From assembly GCA_035448545.1 (NCBI GenBank), contig DAOTJE010000001.1, forward strand, positions 1 to 64,000: a stretch of 64,000 nucleotides of DNA, in the 5' to 3' direction. The position numbers and the translations under genes were made by a program. Source of the DNA: Anaerobaca sp035448545. GTDB taxonomy: Bacteria > Planctomycetota > Phycisphaerae > Sedimentisphaerales > Anaerobacaceae. Shown piece after piece: positions 35,241 through 43,784 of this stretch. Under the pieces are notes generated by a model. The model saw nothing but the letters and a program-made list of their open reading frames with translations, searched no databases and had not been told where the DNA came from. How positions within the stretch are numbered: the first letter of the stretch is position 1; the number at the start of each line of letters is the position of its first letter.

Positions 35241-35549
35241 ATGTCTGTGTTTGAAGCGGTGATGCTGGTGTGTTTCGGGGTGAGCTGGCCGATCTCGATT
35301 GCCAAGTCACTGCGCACCCGCAAGGTCGAAGGCAAGAGCCCGCTGTTCATGGCGATTGTCTGTTTCGGGTACCTTAATGGCGTCATTTACAAGGCCTCGC
35401 AGCCCTTCGACTGGATCATCGGCCTGTATGTTCTGAACATGGTCCTGGTGGCGGTGGACCTGTCGCTGTATTTCTACTACAGCCGCGACCGGCGCAAAGA
35501 CGCCCCCGGCGGCTGGGCACAGAAGCCGCAGAGCGAGTGTACCGCCTGA
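35241..35549 (+). CDS. Small PQ-loop/SemiSWEET-like membrane protein
   Basis: A 102-aa protein with three membrane helices (about 4-20, 36-55 and 62-85). SWPISIAKSLRTRKVEGKSPLF (15-36) looks like the PQ-loop segment of SemiSWEET sugar carriers, with Pro-Ile-Ser in place of Pro-Gln. SemiSWEETs are about 90-100 aa and work as dimers. GAGGAG lies 9 nt before the ATG at 35241. The upstream frame start at 35160 is unsupported. Sugar transport or facilitation is plausible but unproven. Confidence 0.72.
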   Translation: MSVFEAVMLVCFGVSWPISIAKSLRTRKVEGKSPLFMAIVCFGYLNGVIYKASQPFDWIIGLYVLNMVLVAVDLSLYFYYSRDRRKDAPGGWAQKPQSECTA

Positions 35550-35612
35550 AGAGGTGATCGGGGCCGAATTCCGGCCATCCGCTTTTGAAGGGTGTCTGCC
35601 CGCGATATTCCG

Positions 35613-35641
35613 TTGAATCGCGCCCGGGGTATGCGTATAAT
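35613..35641 (+). promoter_or_regulatory. Sigma70-like promoter for argG
   Basis: TTGAAT (35613-35618), a 17-bp spacer and perfect TATAAT (35636-35641) end 38 bp before the start codon at 35680. Confidence 0.65.
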
Positions 35642-35679
35642 CCGCGTTTCTAAATTCTTGGCGTTTTGAGGATGGCATT

Positions 35680-36912
35680 ATGGCGAAGCAGCAGCAGAAG
35701 AAGGTCGTGTTGGCATACAGCGGCGGGCTCGATACGAGCGTGATCCTGCCTTGGCTGAAGGAAACCTACGGGTACGATGTCATCGCGTTTGCCGCCGAGT
35801 TGGGCCAAGGCGACGAACTGGCGGGCATCAAGAAGAAGGCCCTGGCCAGTGGGGCCAGCAAGTGCATTGTCAAGGACCTGCGGCGGGAGTTCGTCGAGGA
35901 CTACCTCTGGCCGATGCTCAAGAGCGGCGCCATATACGAGAACGGGTACCTGCTGGGCACCAGCATTGCCCGGCCGTTGATCGCCAAGCACCAGGTGGAC
36001 GTCGCACACGCAGAGAAGGCCGGTGCCGTGGCGCACGGCGCTACGGGCAAGGGCAACGATCAGGTCCGGTTCGAGTTGACCTTCATGGCTCTGGACCCGA
36101 CGCTGGAGATCATCGCGCCGTGGAAGGATCCGAACTTCAAGCTGACCAGCCGCGAAGCAGCGGTCGAGTACGCCCAGCAGCACAACATCCCGATCGAGCA
36201 GAGCAAGAAGAAGATTTACTCCCGCGATCGCAACCTCTGGCACATCAGCCATGAGGGCGCGGACCTCGAAGACCCTGCCAACGAGCCCAAGGACGATCTG
36301 TTCGTGATGTCGCAGCCGGTCAGCCGTACGCCGGACAAACCGGATTACGTGACCATTGGGTTTCATGAGGGTGTCCCGGTTCGCCTTGACGGCAAGCTGA
36401 CCAGCGGCGTCAAGATGATTGAGACGCTCAATGAGATCGGCGGCCGGCACGCCGTTGGCCAGGTGGACGTTGTGGAAAACCGCCTGGTGGGCATGAAGTC
36501 GCGCGGGGTTTATGAGACACCCGGCGGAACGATCCTGATGACCGCCCACGCCGCGCTCGAAAGCCTGACGATGGATCGCGAAACGATGCACTACAAGCAG
36601 CAGGTGGCGCTCAAATACGCCGAACTGGTCTATTACGGCCAATGGTTCAGTCCGCTTCGTGAGGCGCTGGATGCCTTCATCAATGTCACGCAACGCAGTG
36701 TCGTCGGTGACGTCCGGGTCAAGCTGTTCAAGGGCCGTTGCACGCCGGCCGGCATGAAGAGCCCGCACAGCCTCTACCAAGCGGACCTGGCCAGCTTCAA
36801 GATGGGCGCCGAGTACGACCCGACCGATGCGAAGGGCTTCATTCGGCTATTCGGGCTGCCAATGAGGGTGGCTGGAGCGGTCGCGCGTCGACAGCAGAAG
36901 GGCGACAAGTAA
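35680..36912 (+). CDS. argG: Argininosuccinate synthase
   Basis: A 410-aa enzyme joining citrulline and aspartate with ATP in arginine biosynthesis. Diagnostic segments are the P-loop-like VLAYSGGLDTSVIL (9-22), KDLRREFVEDYLWP, NGYLLGTSIARPLIA, VAHGATGKGNDQVRFEL and SYSRDRNLWHIS-type (YSRDRNLWHISHEG). Length and order are standard for the bacterial enzyme. GAGG precedes the ATG and a clear promoter lies upstream. No other arg gene is adjacent. Confidence 0.97.
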   Translation: MAKQQQKKVVLAYSGGLDTSVILPWLKETYGYDVIAFAAELGQGDELAGIKKKALASGASKCIVKDLRREFVEDYLWPMLKSGAIYENGYLLGTSIARPLIAKHQVDVAHAEKAGAVAHGATGKGNDQVRFELTFMALDPTLEIIAPWKDPNFKLTSREAAVEYAQQHNIPIEQSKKKIYSRDRNLWHISHEGADLEDPANEPKDDLFVMSQPVSRTPDKPDYVTIGFHEGVPVRLDGKLTSGVKMIETLNEIGGRHAVGQVDVVENRLVGMKSRGVYETPGGTILMTAHAALESLTMDRETMHYKQQVALKYAELVYYGQWFSPLREALDAFINVTQRSVVGDVRVKLFKGRCTPAGMKSPHSLYQADLASFKMGAEYDPTDAKGFIRLFGLPMRVAGAVARRQQKGDK

Positions 36913-36969
36913 CCCAGGGGCATTTGCCCGTACGAGCGGCAGGGCGTCCACGATGGCACGGGAGGCGAT

Positions 36970-38151
36970 GTGGCGGCACAGGAATGGATCATCAGTGCGT
37001 TCACCTTTGCGTTCGGATGCTGCATCGGCAGCTTCCTCAACGTCGTGATCTATCGCCTGCCCCGTGAGAAGTCGCTGGTGAGCCCCGGATCAGCCTGTCC
37101 CGGTTGCGGCAAGCCCATCCGGTTCTACGACAACATCCCGCTGGTCTCGTGGCTCGTCCTGCGAGCGAAGTGCCGCTACTGCGACATGCGGATCTCGCCG
37201 CGATATTTCGTCGTAGAGCTGCTCACCGGGCTGATGTTTCTCGGGCTGTACCTGGTCTATTTCCACTCGTCGTTGCGGCAGGGCATGCAGGTGCCGTACG
37301 GACGGTTCGTCTATGTTGTCCATGTCGTCCTGCTGGCGGCGTTCATCGCCGGCTCGGCAATCGACTTGGAGCTTTGGATCATCCCGCTGTCGATCTGCTG
37401 GTTTGCTACCGCCGTGGGGTTCGTCGGCTCGGCGCTTGGGGGGTATCTGATCGACCCCGAAGTCATCAGAGCCTTCTCGCTGCTGCCGGTCGCCTCGCCA
37501 GGAACCGGCGCCTTGGCCGTCGGCGCCGGAATCGGTTTGGCGATCAGTCTGCTGCTTCTCCGGGCGGGTCTGATCCATCGCAGCTACCAGGTGCCCGAGT
37601 TGCCGGCACCGGTCAGGCCCGCCAACGAGAAGCCCGAGGTCGAGCAGGGGGCCTTTCCGTTTGCCGACGATCCCGAGTTCAACCATCGCCTCGAAGCGAT
37701 GCGAGAGGTCATCTTCCTGACGCCCATTGTGCTCGGGGCGATTGCGGCCCACGTCGTATTGACCGGGCCGGCGGTGGTTGCGGCATGGTGGGCGGGCCTG
37801 CTGGCGAACCCGGTGGTCGCCGGGTTCCTTGGCAGCCTGTTCGGCTACTTCGTCGGCTGCGCCGTCGTCTGGGCGACCCGGGTTCTCGGGACACTCGCCT
37901 TCGGCAAGGAGGCGATGGGACTGGGTGATGTTCACCTGATGGGCGCCGCCGGAGCGGTGATCGGCCCGCTGATGGTGGTCGTCGCGTTCTTCGTCGCACC
38001 GTTCTTCGGACTGGGCTGGGCGCTCTTCCAGACGTTTTTCAAAAAAATTCGCCAGATTCCCTACGGTCCGTTCTTGTCTTTAGCTGTCTTGACCGTTATG
38101 ATTTTCCACGATCGAATCGTAAAGGAATTTGCCTTTCTTTTCTTGCACTAA
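36970..38151 (+). CDS. Prepilin peptidase (type IV leader peptidase, A24 family)
   Basis: A 393-aa inner-membrane aspartic protease that cleaves and N-methylates type IV pilin-like precursors. The N-terminal methyltransferase domain has CCIGSFLNVVIYRLP and two zinc-type pairs, C43/C46 and C68/C71. The catalytic aspartates are D132 in AIDLELWIIP and the one in GLGDVHLMGAAGA (about residue 319). At 393 aa it is longer than PilD (about 290). The extra length is in the loop about 200-245 plus additional helices. It starts with GTG at 36970, GGGAGG 4 nt before it. It could serve the pilus or DNA-uptake system together with ComEC at 42 kb (inference). Confidence 0.9.
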   Translation: MAAQEWIISAFTFAFGCCIGSFLNVVIYRLPREKSLVSPGSACPGCGKPIRFYDNIPLVSWLVLRAKCRYCDMRISPRYFVVELLTGLMFLGLYLVYFHSSLRQGMQVPYGRFVYVVHVVLLAAFIAGSAIDLELWIIPLSICWFATAVGFVGSALGGYLIDPEVIRAFSLLPVASPGTGALAVGAGIGLAISLLLLRAGLIHRSYQVPELPAPVRPANEKPEVEQGAFPFADDPEFNHRLEAMREVIFLTPIVLGAIAAHVVLTGPAVVAAWWAGLLANPVVAGFLGSLFGYFVGCAVVWATRVLGTLAFGKEAMGLGDVHLMGAAGAVIGPLMVVVAFFVAPFFGLGWALFQTFFKKIRQIPYGPFLSLAVLTVMIFHDRIVKEFAFLFLH

Positions 38152-38192
38152 GAGGGCACAGTTGCGTTCATAGGATTGCAAGGAGGTCTCGA

Positions 38193-38858
38193 ATGCACGT
38201 CGTCAAGGTCAAAGCGGTTGTCCCGCTGCTGTTGGTCGTTGGGCTGTCTCTGGTTTCCGGCTGCACGGATTACAAGAAGAAATACGATTACCTCAACGTC
38301 GAACACCAGAACCTCAAAGGGCGTTTCGAGAACCTCCAGAACGAAAAGCAACAACTGGCCCAGCGGATCAGCCAGGACCAGCAGACGATCGATGAACTGC
38401 GTCGTCAGATCGAGGAACTGAATCAGACGCCTGCCCAGGCAACGGGTTTCGGCGAGGGGTATGACGTGGCTTTCGATGCGGCCGCCGGAACGATCACCGT
38501 GACGCTGCCCAACACGATCCTGTTCGAGTCAGGCAAAGCCGAGTTGAAGAGCGCCACCAGCGCCGAGCTTGACCACATCCTGTCCGTGCTGAAGTCGAAA
38601 TACGCCGGCAAGGAGATCGACGTCGTCGGGCACACGGACACCGACCCCATCGCCAAGACCAAAGACCTGTGGAAAGACAACTGGGAGCTGTCCGCCGAGC
38701 GGGCGCTTTCGGTAGCGCGCTATTTGATGGCACAGGGCATTCCCGCTGCACAGATTCGTGCCGCCGGATGTGGTCCGGCCCGCCCCGTGGCTCCCAACAC
38801 GACCGCCGCCGGTAAGGCCAAGAACCGCCGCGTCGAGATCGTTGTCCACATGCGATAG
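38193..38858 (+). CDS. OmpA-family lipoprotein (peptidoglycan-associated)
   Basis: A 221-aa lipoprotein with signal peptide and lipobox LVSGC (Cys near residue 24). It has a coiled-coil stretch (about 30-80, NLQNEKQQLAQRISQDQQTIDELRRQIEEL, heptads) and a C-terminal OmpA domain (about 90-221) with TILFESGKAELKSAT, VVGHTDTDPI, NWELSAERALSVARYL and KNRRVEIVV. The Asp and Arg that grip meso-diaminopimelate are present, so it should anchor the outer membrane to peptidoglycan. AAGGAGG precedes the ATG. Cell-envelope stability role, Pal/MotB-like. Confidence 0.92.
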   Translation: MHVVKVKAVVPLLLVVGLSLVSGCTDYKKKYDYLNVEHQNLKGRFENLQNEKQQLAQRISQDQQTIDELRRQIEELNQTPAQATGFGEGYDVAFDAAAGTITVTLPNTILFESGKAELKSATSAELDHILSVLKSKYAGKEIDVVGHTDTDPIAKTKDLWKDNWELSAERALSVARYLMAQGIPAAQIRAAGCGPARPVAPNTTAAGKAKNRRVEIVVHMR

Positions 38859-38898
38859 CGCGACACGCTCGGTTGCCCGCCCTGCGGGACACTGAATC

Positions 38899-39105
38899 TC
38901 AGCCCGGCTTGGACGGCTCTATCGTGACCACGAACTCATGCTCCGCCGGGTCGAACCGGACTTCCACCACCGTCCCTGTCACGGGGCAGACGCAGGCATC
39001 CTCGGCCTGCGGCGCACAAAGGTTCTGCCCCTTGCGGACCTGGTCACCCGCCTGAACGGCCGGCGCGCACGTGGCGTCCATTCGTAGGATACGTTGGTGG
39101 CTCAT
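38899..39105 (-). CDS. Small barrel-sandwich (lipoyl/RnfC-like) protein coupled to alkaline phosphatase
   Basis: A 68-aa protein. The sequence ILRMDATCAPAVQAGDQVRKGQNLCAPQAE... followed by VCPVTGTVVEVRFDPAEHEFVVTI is the half-repeat pattern of the barrel-sandwich hybrid fold of biotinyl/lipoyl domains and of RnfC/NqrA N-termini. It lacks the MKM lysine for cofactor attachment. Three or four Cys residues (in TCAP, LCAP, ACVCP) are unusual for the fold. Its ATG overlaps the phosphatase stop codon (ATGA, 4 bp), so it is translated after it. Function unknown. Confidence 0.65.
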   Translation of the reverse strand: MSHQRILRMDATCAPAVQAGDQVRKGQNLCAPQAEDACVCPVTGTVVEVRFDPAEHEFVVTIEPSKPG

Positions 39106-40343
39106 TTCCTGGCCTGCGGAAACGGTTTGATTCCCAGTACCTGAGCGATTCTCTGCGGGATTTCCGTGTTGTCGTAGACGCCCCCAAATCTCTCCGACTT
39201 CGGCCCGATGGCATAGACCGGCACGGGCGAGGCGCTGTGTCCCTTGGTCGACCAGTGCACCTTGATTTTGTCCCCTTTGAGGCTCCCTTCGGGGATGGTC
39301 AGACCGCCGGTCTCATGGTCGGCGGTAACCACCACCAGGGTGCGTCCGTCGGCAACGGCGAAGTCAACCGCCGCACGAACGGCTTCATCGAACAACAGAA
39401 CCTGTCGTACGCAGGCGTTGGGATCGTTTGCATGGCAGGCCCAGTCGATCTGGCTGCCCTCGACCATGAGAAAGAAACCCCGGCCGTATTTCCGCGAGTC
39501 GGTTGCGGTCTCGTCGAGGATGTCGATGGCCTTCCTGGTCATCTCTGCCAGCATCGGTTCGGGCTTCAGCGTCGTCAGGGCATCGACCTGGAACAAACCC
39601 AGCACGAAAGGCCCGCGAACCCATCGCAACTGATTGGCGGTCTGGATGATTGTGTATCCGGCGTCTTCGGCCTCGGCCAGCAGATCCCTGTCGTCCTTTC
39701 GCCCGCTGTCGGAATGAGACTTGGGCAGGAAGTACTTGCGTCCTCCGCCGAACAGGACGTTGATCCGATTCTTGATCAACTGCTCGGCTATCTCCGGTTC
39801 CATCTTGCGGCTCTTGACGTGCGCGCCGAACACCGCGGGCGTGGCGTGTGACATCGTGCAGGTGACGACCAGGCCGGTCGCCATCCCACGGGCCTGGGCG
39901 GCCTCCAGAATGCTCGTGTACGGTGTCTCATCGGGTGCCATGCCGATCATCCCGTTGTTGGTCTTGATCCCGCAGGCCAGGGCGGTTCCTCCGGCCGCTG
40001 AGTCTGTTACCAGCCGGTTGGCCGAGTGAGTGGAAATCAGCCCATGGACCGGCAGTCGCTGCATGTGGATCTTGCCCTCGGCGCCGATTGCCTTCATGCG
40101 CGCCAGGGTGACCTGGCCCAGGCCCATGCCATCGCCGATGCAAAGGATGACGTTTCGGACCCGGGCGGCTCCGGCCGGATACGACTCCATCCTGGCCGGC
40201 GCATGGTAGAAGCTGATGTCGTTCGGGTCCGTCTGAGGAGTTGGATAGTTGAAGACCTCCGCTGCTGACAGGGTCGTCCAGGACAGGACTACGAGGGTGA
40301 TCATCAAAGTGGTGGCTGTCCACACGTGGCGACGATTCGTCAT
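39102..40343 (-). CDS. Alkaline phosphatase, PhoA type, exported
   Basis: A 413-aa periplasmic phosphomonoesterase with a signal peptide (about 1-28). The metal-binding opening VILCIGDGMGLGQ (D71), the nucleophile motif VTDSAAGGTALACGIKT (S115), VEGSQIDWACH and VVVTADHETGGLT are all present, and the C-terminal HSASPVPVYAIGP carries another metal His. It releases phosphate from organic esters. AAGGAG stands 8 nt before the ATG. The ComEC reading frame upstream runs 416 bp into this gene out of frame. A TTGCAT-17-TATCAG promoter can be read on the minus strand just upstream. Confidence 0.94.
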   Translation of the reverse strand: MTNRRHVWTATTLMITLVVLSWTTLSAAEVFNYPTPQTDPNDISFYHAPARMESYPAGAARVRNVILCIGDGMGLGQVTLARMKAIGAEGKIHMQRLPVHGLISTHSANRLVTDSAAGGTALACGIKTNNGMIGMAPDETPYTSILEAAQARGMATGLVVTCTMSHATPAVFGAHVKSRKMEPEIAEQLIKNRINVLFGGGRKYFLPKSHSDSGRKDDRDLLAEAEDAGYTIIQTANQLRWVRGPFVLGLFQVDALTTLKPEPMLAEMTRKAIDILDETATDSRKYGRGFFLMVEGSQIDWACHANDPNACVRQVLLFDEAVRAAVDFAVADGRTLVVVTADHETGGLTIPEGSLKGDKIKVHWSTKGHSASPVPVYAIGPKSERFGGVYDNTEIPQRIAQVLGIKPFPQARK

Positions 40344-42930
40344 TGGCCTGATCTCCTTCTAAATCCGGAATCTGTACCGTTGCTGATACCATACCGCTGT
40401 TGTCTATGCAAATGCTAATCGCGCCGTTCCGAGCGGTTGCGAGTCTGCCGGTATTTTCTTCTTCGGCCGAATTGCCCCTGCGCGCGTACTGTTTTTCGTC
40501 GCAACTGCTGATCTGCACGCAGGCCCCAAGCCCTTCCAGGAACGTCTTGTCCTGCGTCGTGGTCGAGCCGTGATGCGGAACGACTACGATGTCCGCTCTG
40601 AGTTCGGGATATCGGACCTGAAGCTGCTGCTGGGCGAGTTCCTCGATGTCCGAACACAGGAGAATCTTCACGCCCGCGAATTCGATGAGCAGGACCAGGG
40701 AACGGTCGTTGTCGCTCAGTTCGCGCGTGGACGACGGGTCGTCGGGAGGCCAGAGCGTGCGGATCGTGGCTGGTCCGGCATCGAGAAGCGCCGGCAGGGG
40801 TTCTATCCGACGCCCCCTGTGACGCAGGGATTCGACCAGCAGATCGGCCGTCGGATCGCTCCGAGGCGGGACGCCGAACGCCCTGCCGGCATACACGTGA
40901 CGGACCGTGCAGGCATCCACGATTTCCGGGATTCCGTTGACGTGGTCCACGTCGCTGTGACTGACGATGATGGCTTCGAGTTCCACAATGCCCGCGGCGT
41001 TCAGGAAGGGCACGACGATGCGCGATCCGATGTCGCGGTGATACATCGAGCCGGCGTCGAAGAGGACGGTCTTGGCGCCGGGCAGTTGAACGACGATCGC
41101 CTGGCCGTGCCCCACGTCCAGGCAGGTCATTTGCAGGTGATCTCGGTGGGTGCGGCTCCATTTCACCGTGCTGATCCAGGCGGCCAGGACAATGGCCAGC
41201 GCGACGCACAGGCCGTGCTTCAGATGCGGCCGGCGGATGCGTCCGAAGCGGGCGAAAAGCACCAGCCCATAGTAGATTGCGACCAGTCCCACCGTGACGC
41301 GACCGATGACGATCGTGTTGGTATCCAGGTGGCTCATGAGTATCACGATCTGAGCGAGCAAGTCGGTGCACAGCGCGAGCAACGGGCCCAGGACGGCGGC
41401 CAAGCTCGGCAACAGAAAGAACAGGATGATCTTCACAAAGCCAATCGTCAGGATCGCAGACACCAGAGGAGACACCAGCATCGTCCAGAGACTGGCCAGC
41501 GGTGTAATGGTCCAGAAGTGGTACAGCAGGATTCCTGCGCCGCCGATCCAGGCGCCCAGTCCCGCCGCAAGCAGTCGGATCATGCCGCCGCCCATGCGTT
41601 TGACCGCGTGCAAGGGCGGGTTCAACGACAACTCCTGCCGGCGGAACCAGCCGTACGTGAGGTCATGGAGGCAGCCCTCGATGGGGCCGGTCAGTGCGAG
41701 AATTCCCGCTACAGCCGCGAACGACAACTGCCAGCCCGCTTCGAACAACTGGGTCGGGCGGATCAGCAGCAAAACGATCGCGGCCAGACACAAGGCGTTC
41801 AGCGTGCTGGTGCGACGGCGTGCTATCGCTGCGGCGCAGAAGGCCCAGACGATGACCGCGCCGCGAACGGTGGGCGCCCGCGTCGGGACGATCAGCAGGA
41901 AAGCCGCGACGGCAAGAGCGCACAGGACGGCGCGTCCCGGCTTCATCAGGCCTGCTGTTCTGCCCAGCCACCAGATCGCCCCGGCGAAGATGCCCAGGTG
42001 CATGCCGGAGAGGCTGACCAGATGGAGCAGTCCCGTCCGGCGAAATGCCTCGAACGTGCGCCGGTCGATGCGGTCCCGCTTGCCCAGCAGTAGAGCCTCC
42101 GCCAAGCCATGAGGGTCATTCACCGACGCCGAGCCGCACAGCAACGCTGCGGAAGCGGCCTGGCTGAATCGCATGCGCAGACGGGCCAGCAGGTTCGTAC
42201 GATGGGTGTCACGCCTCTGGATGGAATCTGCCGAGGGGACCGAAGCGCCGACGTAGATGTTGCGGCGCGCCAGGTGCGCGGCCAGATCGGACTGCCCCGG
42301 GTTTCTCGGCTTGGCGAATCGATACAGCCAGCAGTAAGCCTGGATGGCGTTACCGACCCTCAGATTCAGTGTTGGTCCGTCGATCTGCACGCGTACGACG
42401 CCGCGCGCATCGATCCAGCCGCTGCCGGTCTTGATCTGGTCTACTTTCACATAGAAAACCATCTGTGGATCGGTGAACGTCAACTCAGCGAAGCACCAGT
42501 CCTCCCGGACGTGCGACGGCTGTGTGAGAATGCGTCCACGTATCGTCGCCAGGACCCGCTCCGCGCCCACGCAGTGACGAATGTCGTTGCCGCCGGCCGT
42601 CTGATAGGCGCTCAGATGTACGGCGCCAAGTCCCACGAAGCAGAGCAGCGCGCCCCACGCCGCGACGGGGGGCCGCAGGCGCCGATACGTGCAGGCCATT
42701 CCGACGCAGAGTGCCGCCGTCAGGAGCACCGGTACAATGGTCTCCGGACGCAGCCGCTCTACCGAGTCACCTGGTTCGAGCCATGCCGTCATCGCGTGCT
42801 GGGCAACAATGCCTGTCATGAGACCGACCGCCGGAAAGAACAGACCGGCGGTGTCGATCAGACGTGCATGCAGACTCTGCCCGCTGAGCTGCGCCTCGAT
42901 ATGGGCCAACCTTCTCCGAATCTCGTCCAT
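39928..42930 (-). CDS. comEC: ComEC/Rec2-type DNA uptake protein with overlong C-terminus
   Basis: The reading frame gives 1000 aa. Residues about 30-230 include the DUF4131-type soluble domain. About 240-560 is the competence channel (LLHLVSLSGMHLGIFAG, PTRAPTVRGAVIVWAFCAAA). About 590-840 is a metallo-beta-lactamase-like domain with CLDVGHGQAIVVQLP, SHSDVDHVNG and VVPHHGSTTT, which in ComEC probably degrades the non-transported strand. Usual proteins are 700-850 aa. Here a recognisable ComEC sequence ends around residue 860 (near 40350), and the frame then continues 416 bp through the phosphatase gene without a stop. A lost stop codon or a frameshift near 40.4 kb is likely. Work with the prepilin peptidase at 37 kb in natural transformation is inferred. 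Confidence 0.85.
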   Translation of the reverse strand: MDEIRRRLAHIEAQLSGQSLHARLIDTAGLFFPAVGLMTGIVAQHAMTAWLEPGDSVERLRPETIVPVLLTAALCVGMACTYRRLRPPVAAWGALLCFVGLGAVHLSAYQTAGGNDIRHCVGAERVLATIRGRILTQPSHVREDWCFAELTFTDPQMVFYVKVDQIKTGSGWIDARGVVRVQIDGPTLNLRVGNAIQAYCWLYRFAKPRNPGQSDLAAHLARRNIYVGASVPSADSIQRRDTHRTNLLARLRMRFSQAASAALLCGSASVNDPHGLAEALLLGKRDRIDRRTFEAFRRTGLLHLVSLSGMHLGIFAGAIWWLGRTAGLMKPGRAVLCALAVAAFLLIVPTRAPTVRGAVIVWAFCAAAIARRRTSTLNALCLAAIVLLLIRPTQLFEAGWQLSFAAVAGILALTGPIEGCLHDLTYGWFRRQELSLNPPLHAVKRMGGGMIRLLAAGLGAWIGGAGILLYHFWTITPLASLWTMLVSPLVSAILTIGFVKIILFFLLPSLAAVLGPLLALCTDLLAQIVILMSHLDTNTIVIGRVTVGLVAIYYGLVLFARFGRIRRPHLKHGLCVALAIVLAAWISTVKWSRTHRDHLQMTCLDVGHGQAIVVQLPGAKTVLFDAGSMYHRDIGSRIVVPFLNAAGIVELEAIIVSHSDVDHVNGIPEIVDACTVRHVYAGRAFGVPPRSDPTADLLVESLRHRGRRIEPLPALLDAGPATIRTLWPPDDPSSTRELSDNDRSLVLLIEFAGVKILLCSDIEELAQQQLQVRYPELRADIVVVPHHGSTTTQDKTFLEGLGACVQISSCDEKQYARRGNSAEEENTGRLATARNGAISICIDNSGMVSATVQIPDLEGDQANDESSPRVDSHHFDDHPRSPVLDDPVSSGGLQLSNSSDGPERHQLLPCAGQDGVVSGRSRPGPKRHPLHRRWHGPGPGHPGAHEGNRRRGQDPHAATAGPWADFHSLGQPAGNRLSGRRNRPGLRDQDQQRDDRHGTR
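40383..40411 (-). promoter_or_regulatory. Possible promoter for alkaline phosphatase
   Basis: On the minus strand TTGCAT (40411-40406), a 17-bp spacer and TATCAG (40388-40383). It would place the start site about 50 bp before the ATG at 40343, inside the distal comEC frame. Confidence 0.4.
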
Positions 42931-43005
42931 AATGATATCGATAGTCTACCGTGTCGGGGATGATTTGACCAGAGGGAACCCTCGCATTTCTGAACCGCCC
43001 GGGCC

Positions 43006-43033
43006 TTGGCGGCCTATAAAGAGCTGATAGAAT
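43006..43033 (+). promoter_or_regulatory. Sigma70-like promoter for the ferritin-like gene
   Basis: TTGGCG (43006-43011), a 16-bp spacer and TAGAAT (43028-43033) end 60 bp before the ATG at 43094. Confidence 0.55.
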
Positions 43034-43093
43034 GGGCAGTGCGCGGAATTTCTGTCGGGCACCGGAGTCGGTTCGGATGTGGGAGTCAGAACG

Positions 43094-43585
43094 ATGGATG
43101 TGGAAATGAGCGGCTACGAGGTGCTCGAAATCGCCGAGAAGATCGAGCGAAATGGGGTGAAGTTCTACCGCCGGGCGGCGGGATTATGCGACGATCCGAG
43201 CATCAGTACGCTGTTTGTCCAACTGGCCCAGTGGGAAAGCAAGCACATCGAGGTGTTCCGGCAGATGCGCGAGCGCCTGGCGAGTCACCACTGGCAGCTC
43301 GGAGACTTGCGTCCGGACCGGCTCGATGGGCCCGACGCGCGGGCCATGGCGGGACTGGCGGTGTTCGGGATCCAGCCCGATCCGAGCCAGGAGCTGACCG
43401 GCAACGAGAGCAGGGCCGACGTCCTGAGACTGGCCATCGAAAAGGAGAAGGATTCGATCGTCTACTACACCGGACTGAAGGACTTTGTCCCGCAGGAGAT
43501 CGACCGCCGGACGATAGAAGAGGTCATTCAGGAGGAGATGAAGCACGTTCGTATCCTCGTCCAGTCGCTGGAACAAATCACGTGA
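43094..43585 (+). CDS. Rubrerythrin/ferritin-like diiron protein
   Basis: A 163-aa four-helix protein with two ExxH pairs, E48-H51 (WESKHIEVF) and E148-H151 (QEEMKHVRIL). Helix glutamates EIAEKIERNG (about 12-18) and AIEKEKDSIVYY complete a diiron site of the ferritin/rubrerythrin type. No rubredoxin Cys4 domain is attached. It probably handles peroxide or iron in an anaerobe, in line with the bacterioferritin at 34.5 kb. GGGAG with 8-nt spacing marks the ATG at 43094 over an upstream GTG at 43079. The korA promoter lies beyond it, so it is likely monocistronic. Confidence 0.85.
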   Translation: MDVEMSGYEVLEIAEKIERNGVKFYRRAAGLCDDPSISTLFVQLAQWESKHIEVFRQMRERLASHHWQLGDLRPDRLDGPDARAMAGLAVFGIQPDPSQELTGNESRADVLRLAIEKEKDSIVYYTGLKDFVPQEIDRRTIEEVIQEEMKHVRILVQSLEQIT

Positions 43586-43653
43586 CGGCAGGTTCGGCGA
43601 GGCACCCAAGCAGGGGGGGCGGGTGTGCACGGAACACCAATTCCACTGAACCG

Positions 43654-43681
43654 TTGACACCGTTGAACCGTGTATCATAAT
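43654..43681 (+). promoter_or_regulatory. Sigma70-like promoter for the korAB operon
   Basis: Consensus TTGACA (43654-43659), a 16-bp spacer and CATAAT (43676-43681) lie 103 bp before the ATG at 43785. The -35 is embedded in a direct repeat, CCGTTGACA-CCGTTGAAC, which could be a regulator site. Confidence 0.6.
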
Positions 43682-43784
43682 ACCGCTGGCAACGCTGGCC
43701 TGTGCGCGGTCTTGGGTGGATGGGTAAGAAGGGCGGATTGTGATCTCGCCAGGCAATCGAGTCCGATGAACCGAGGATGACCGA

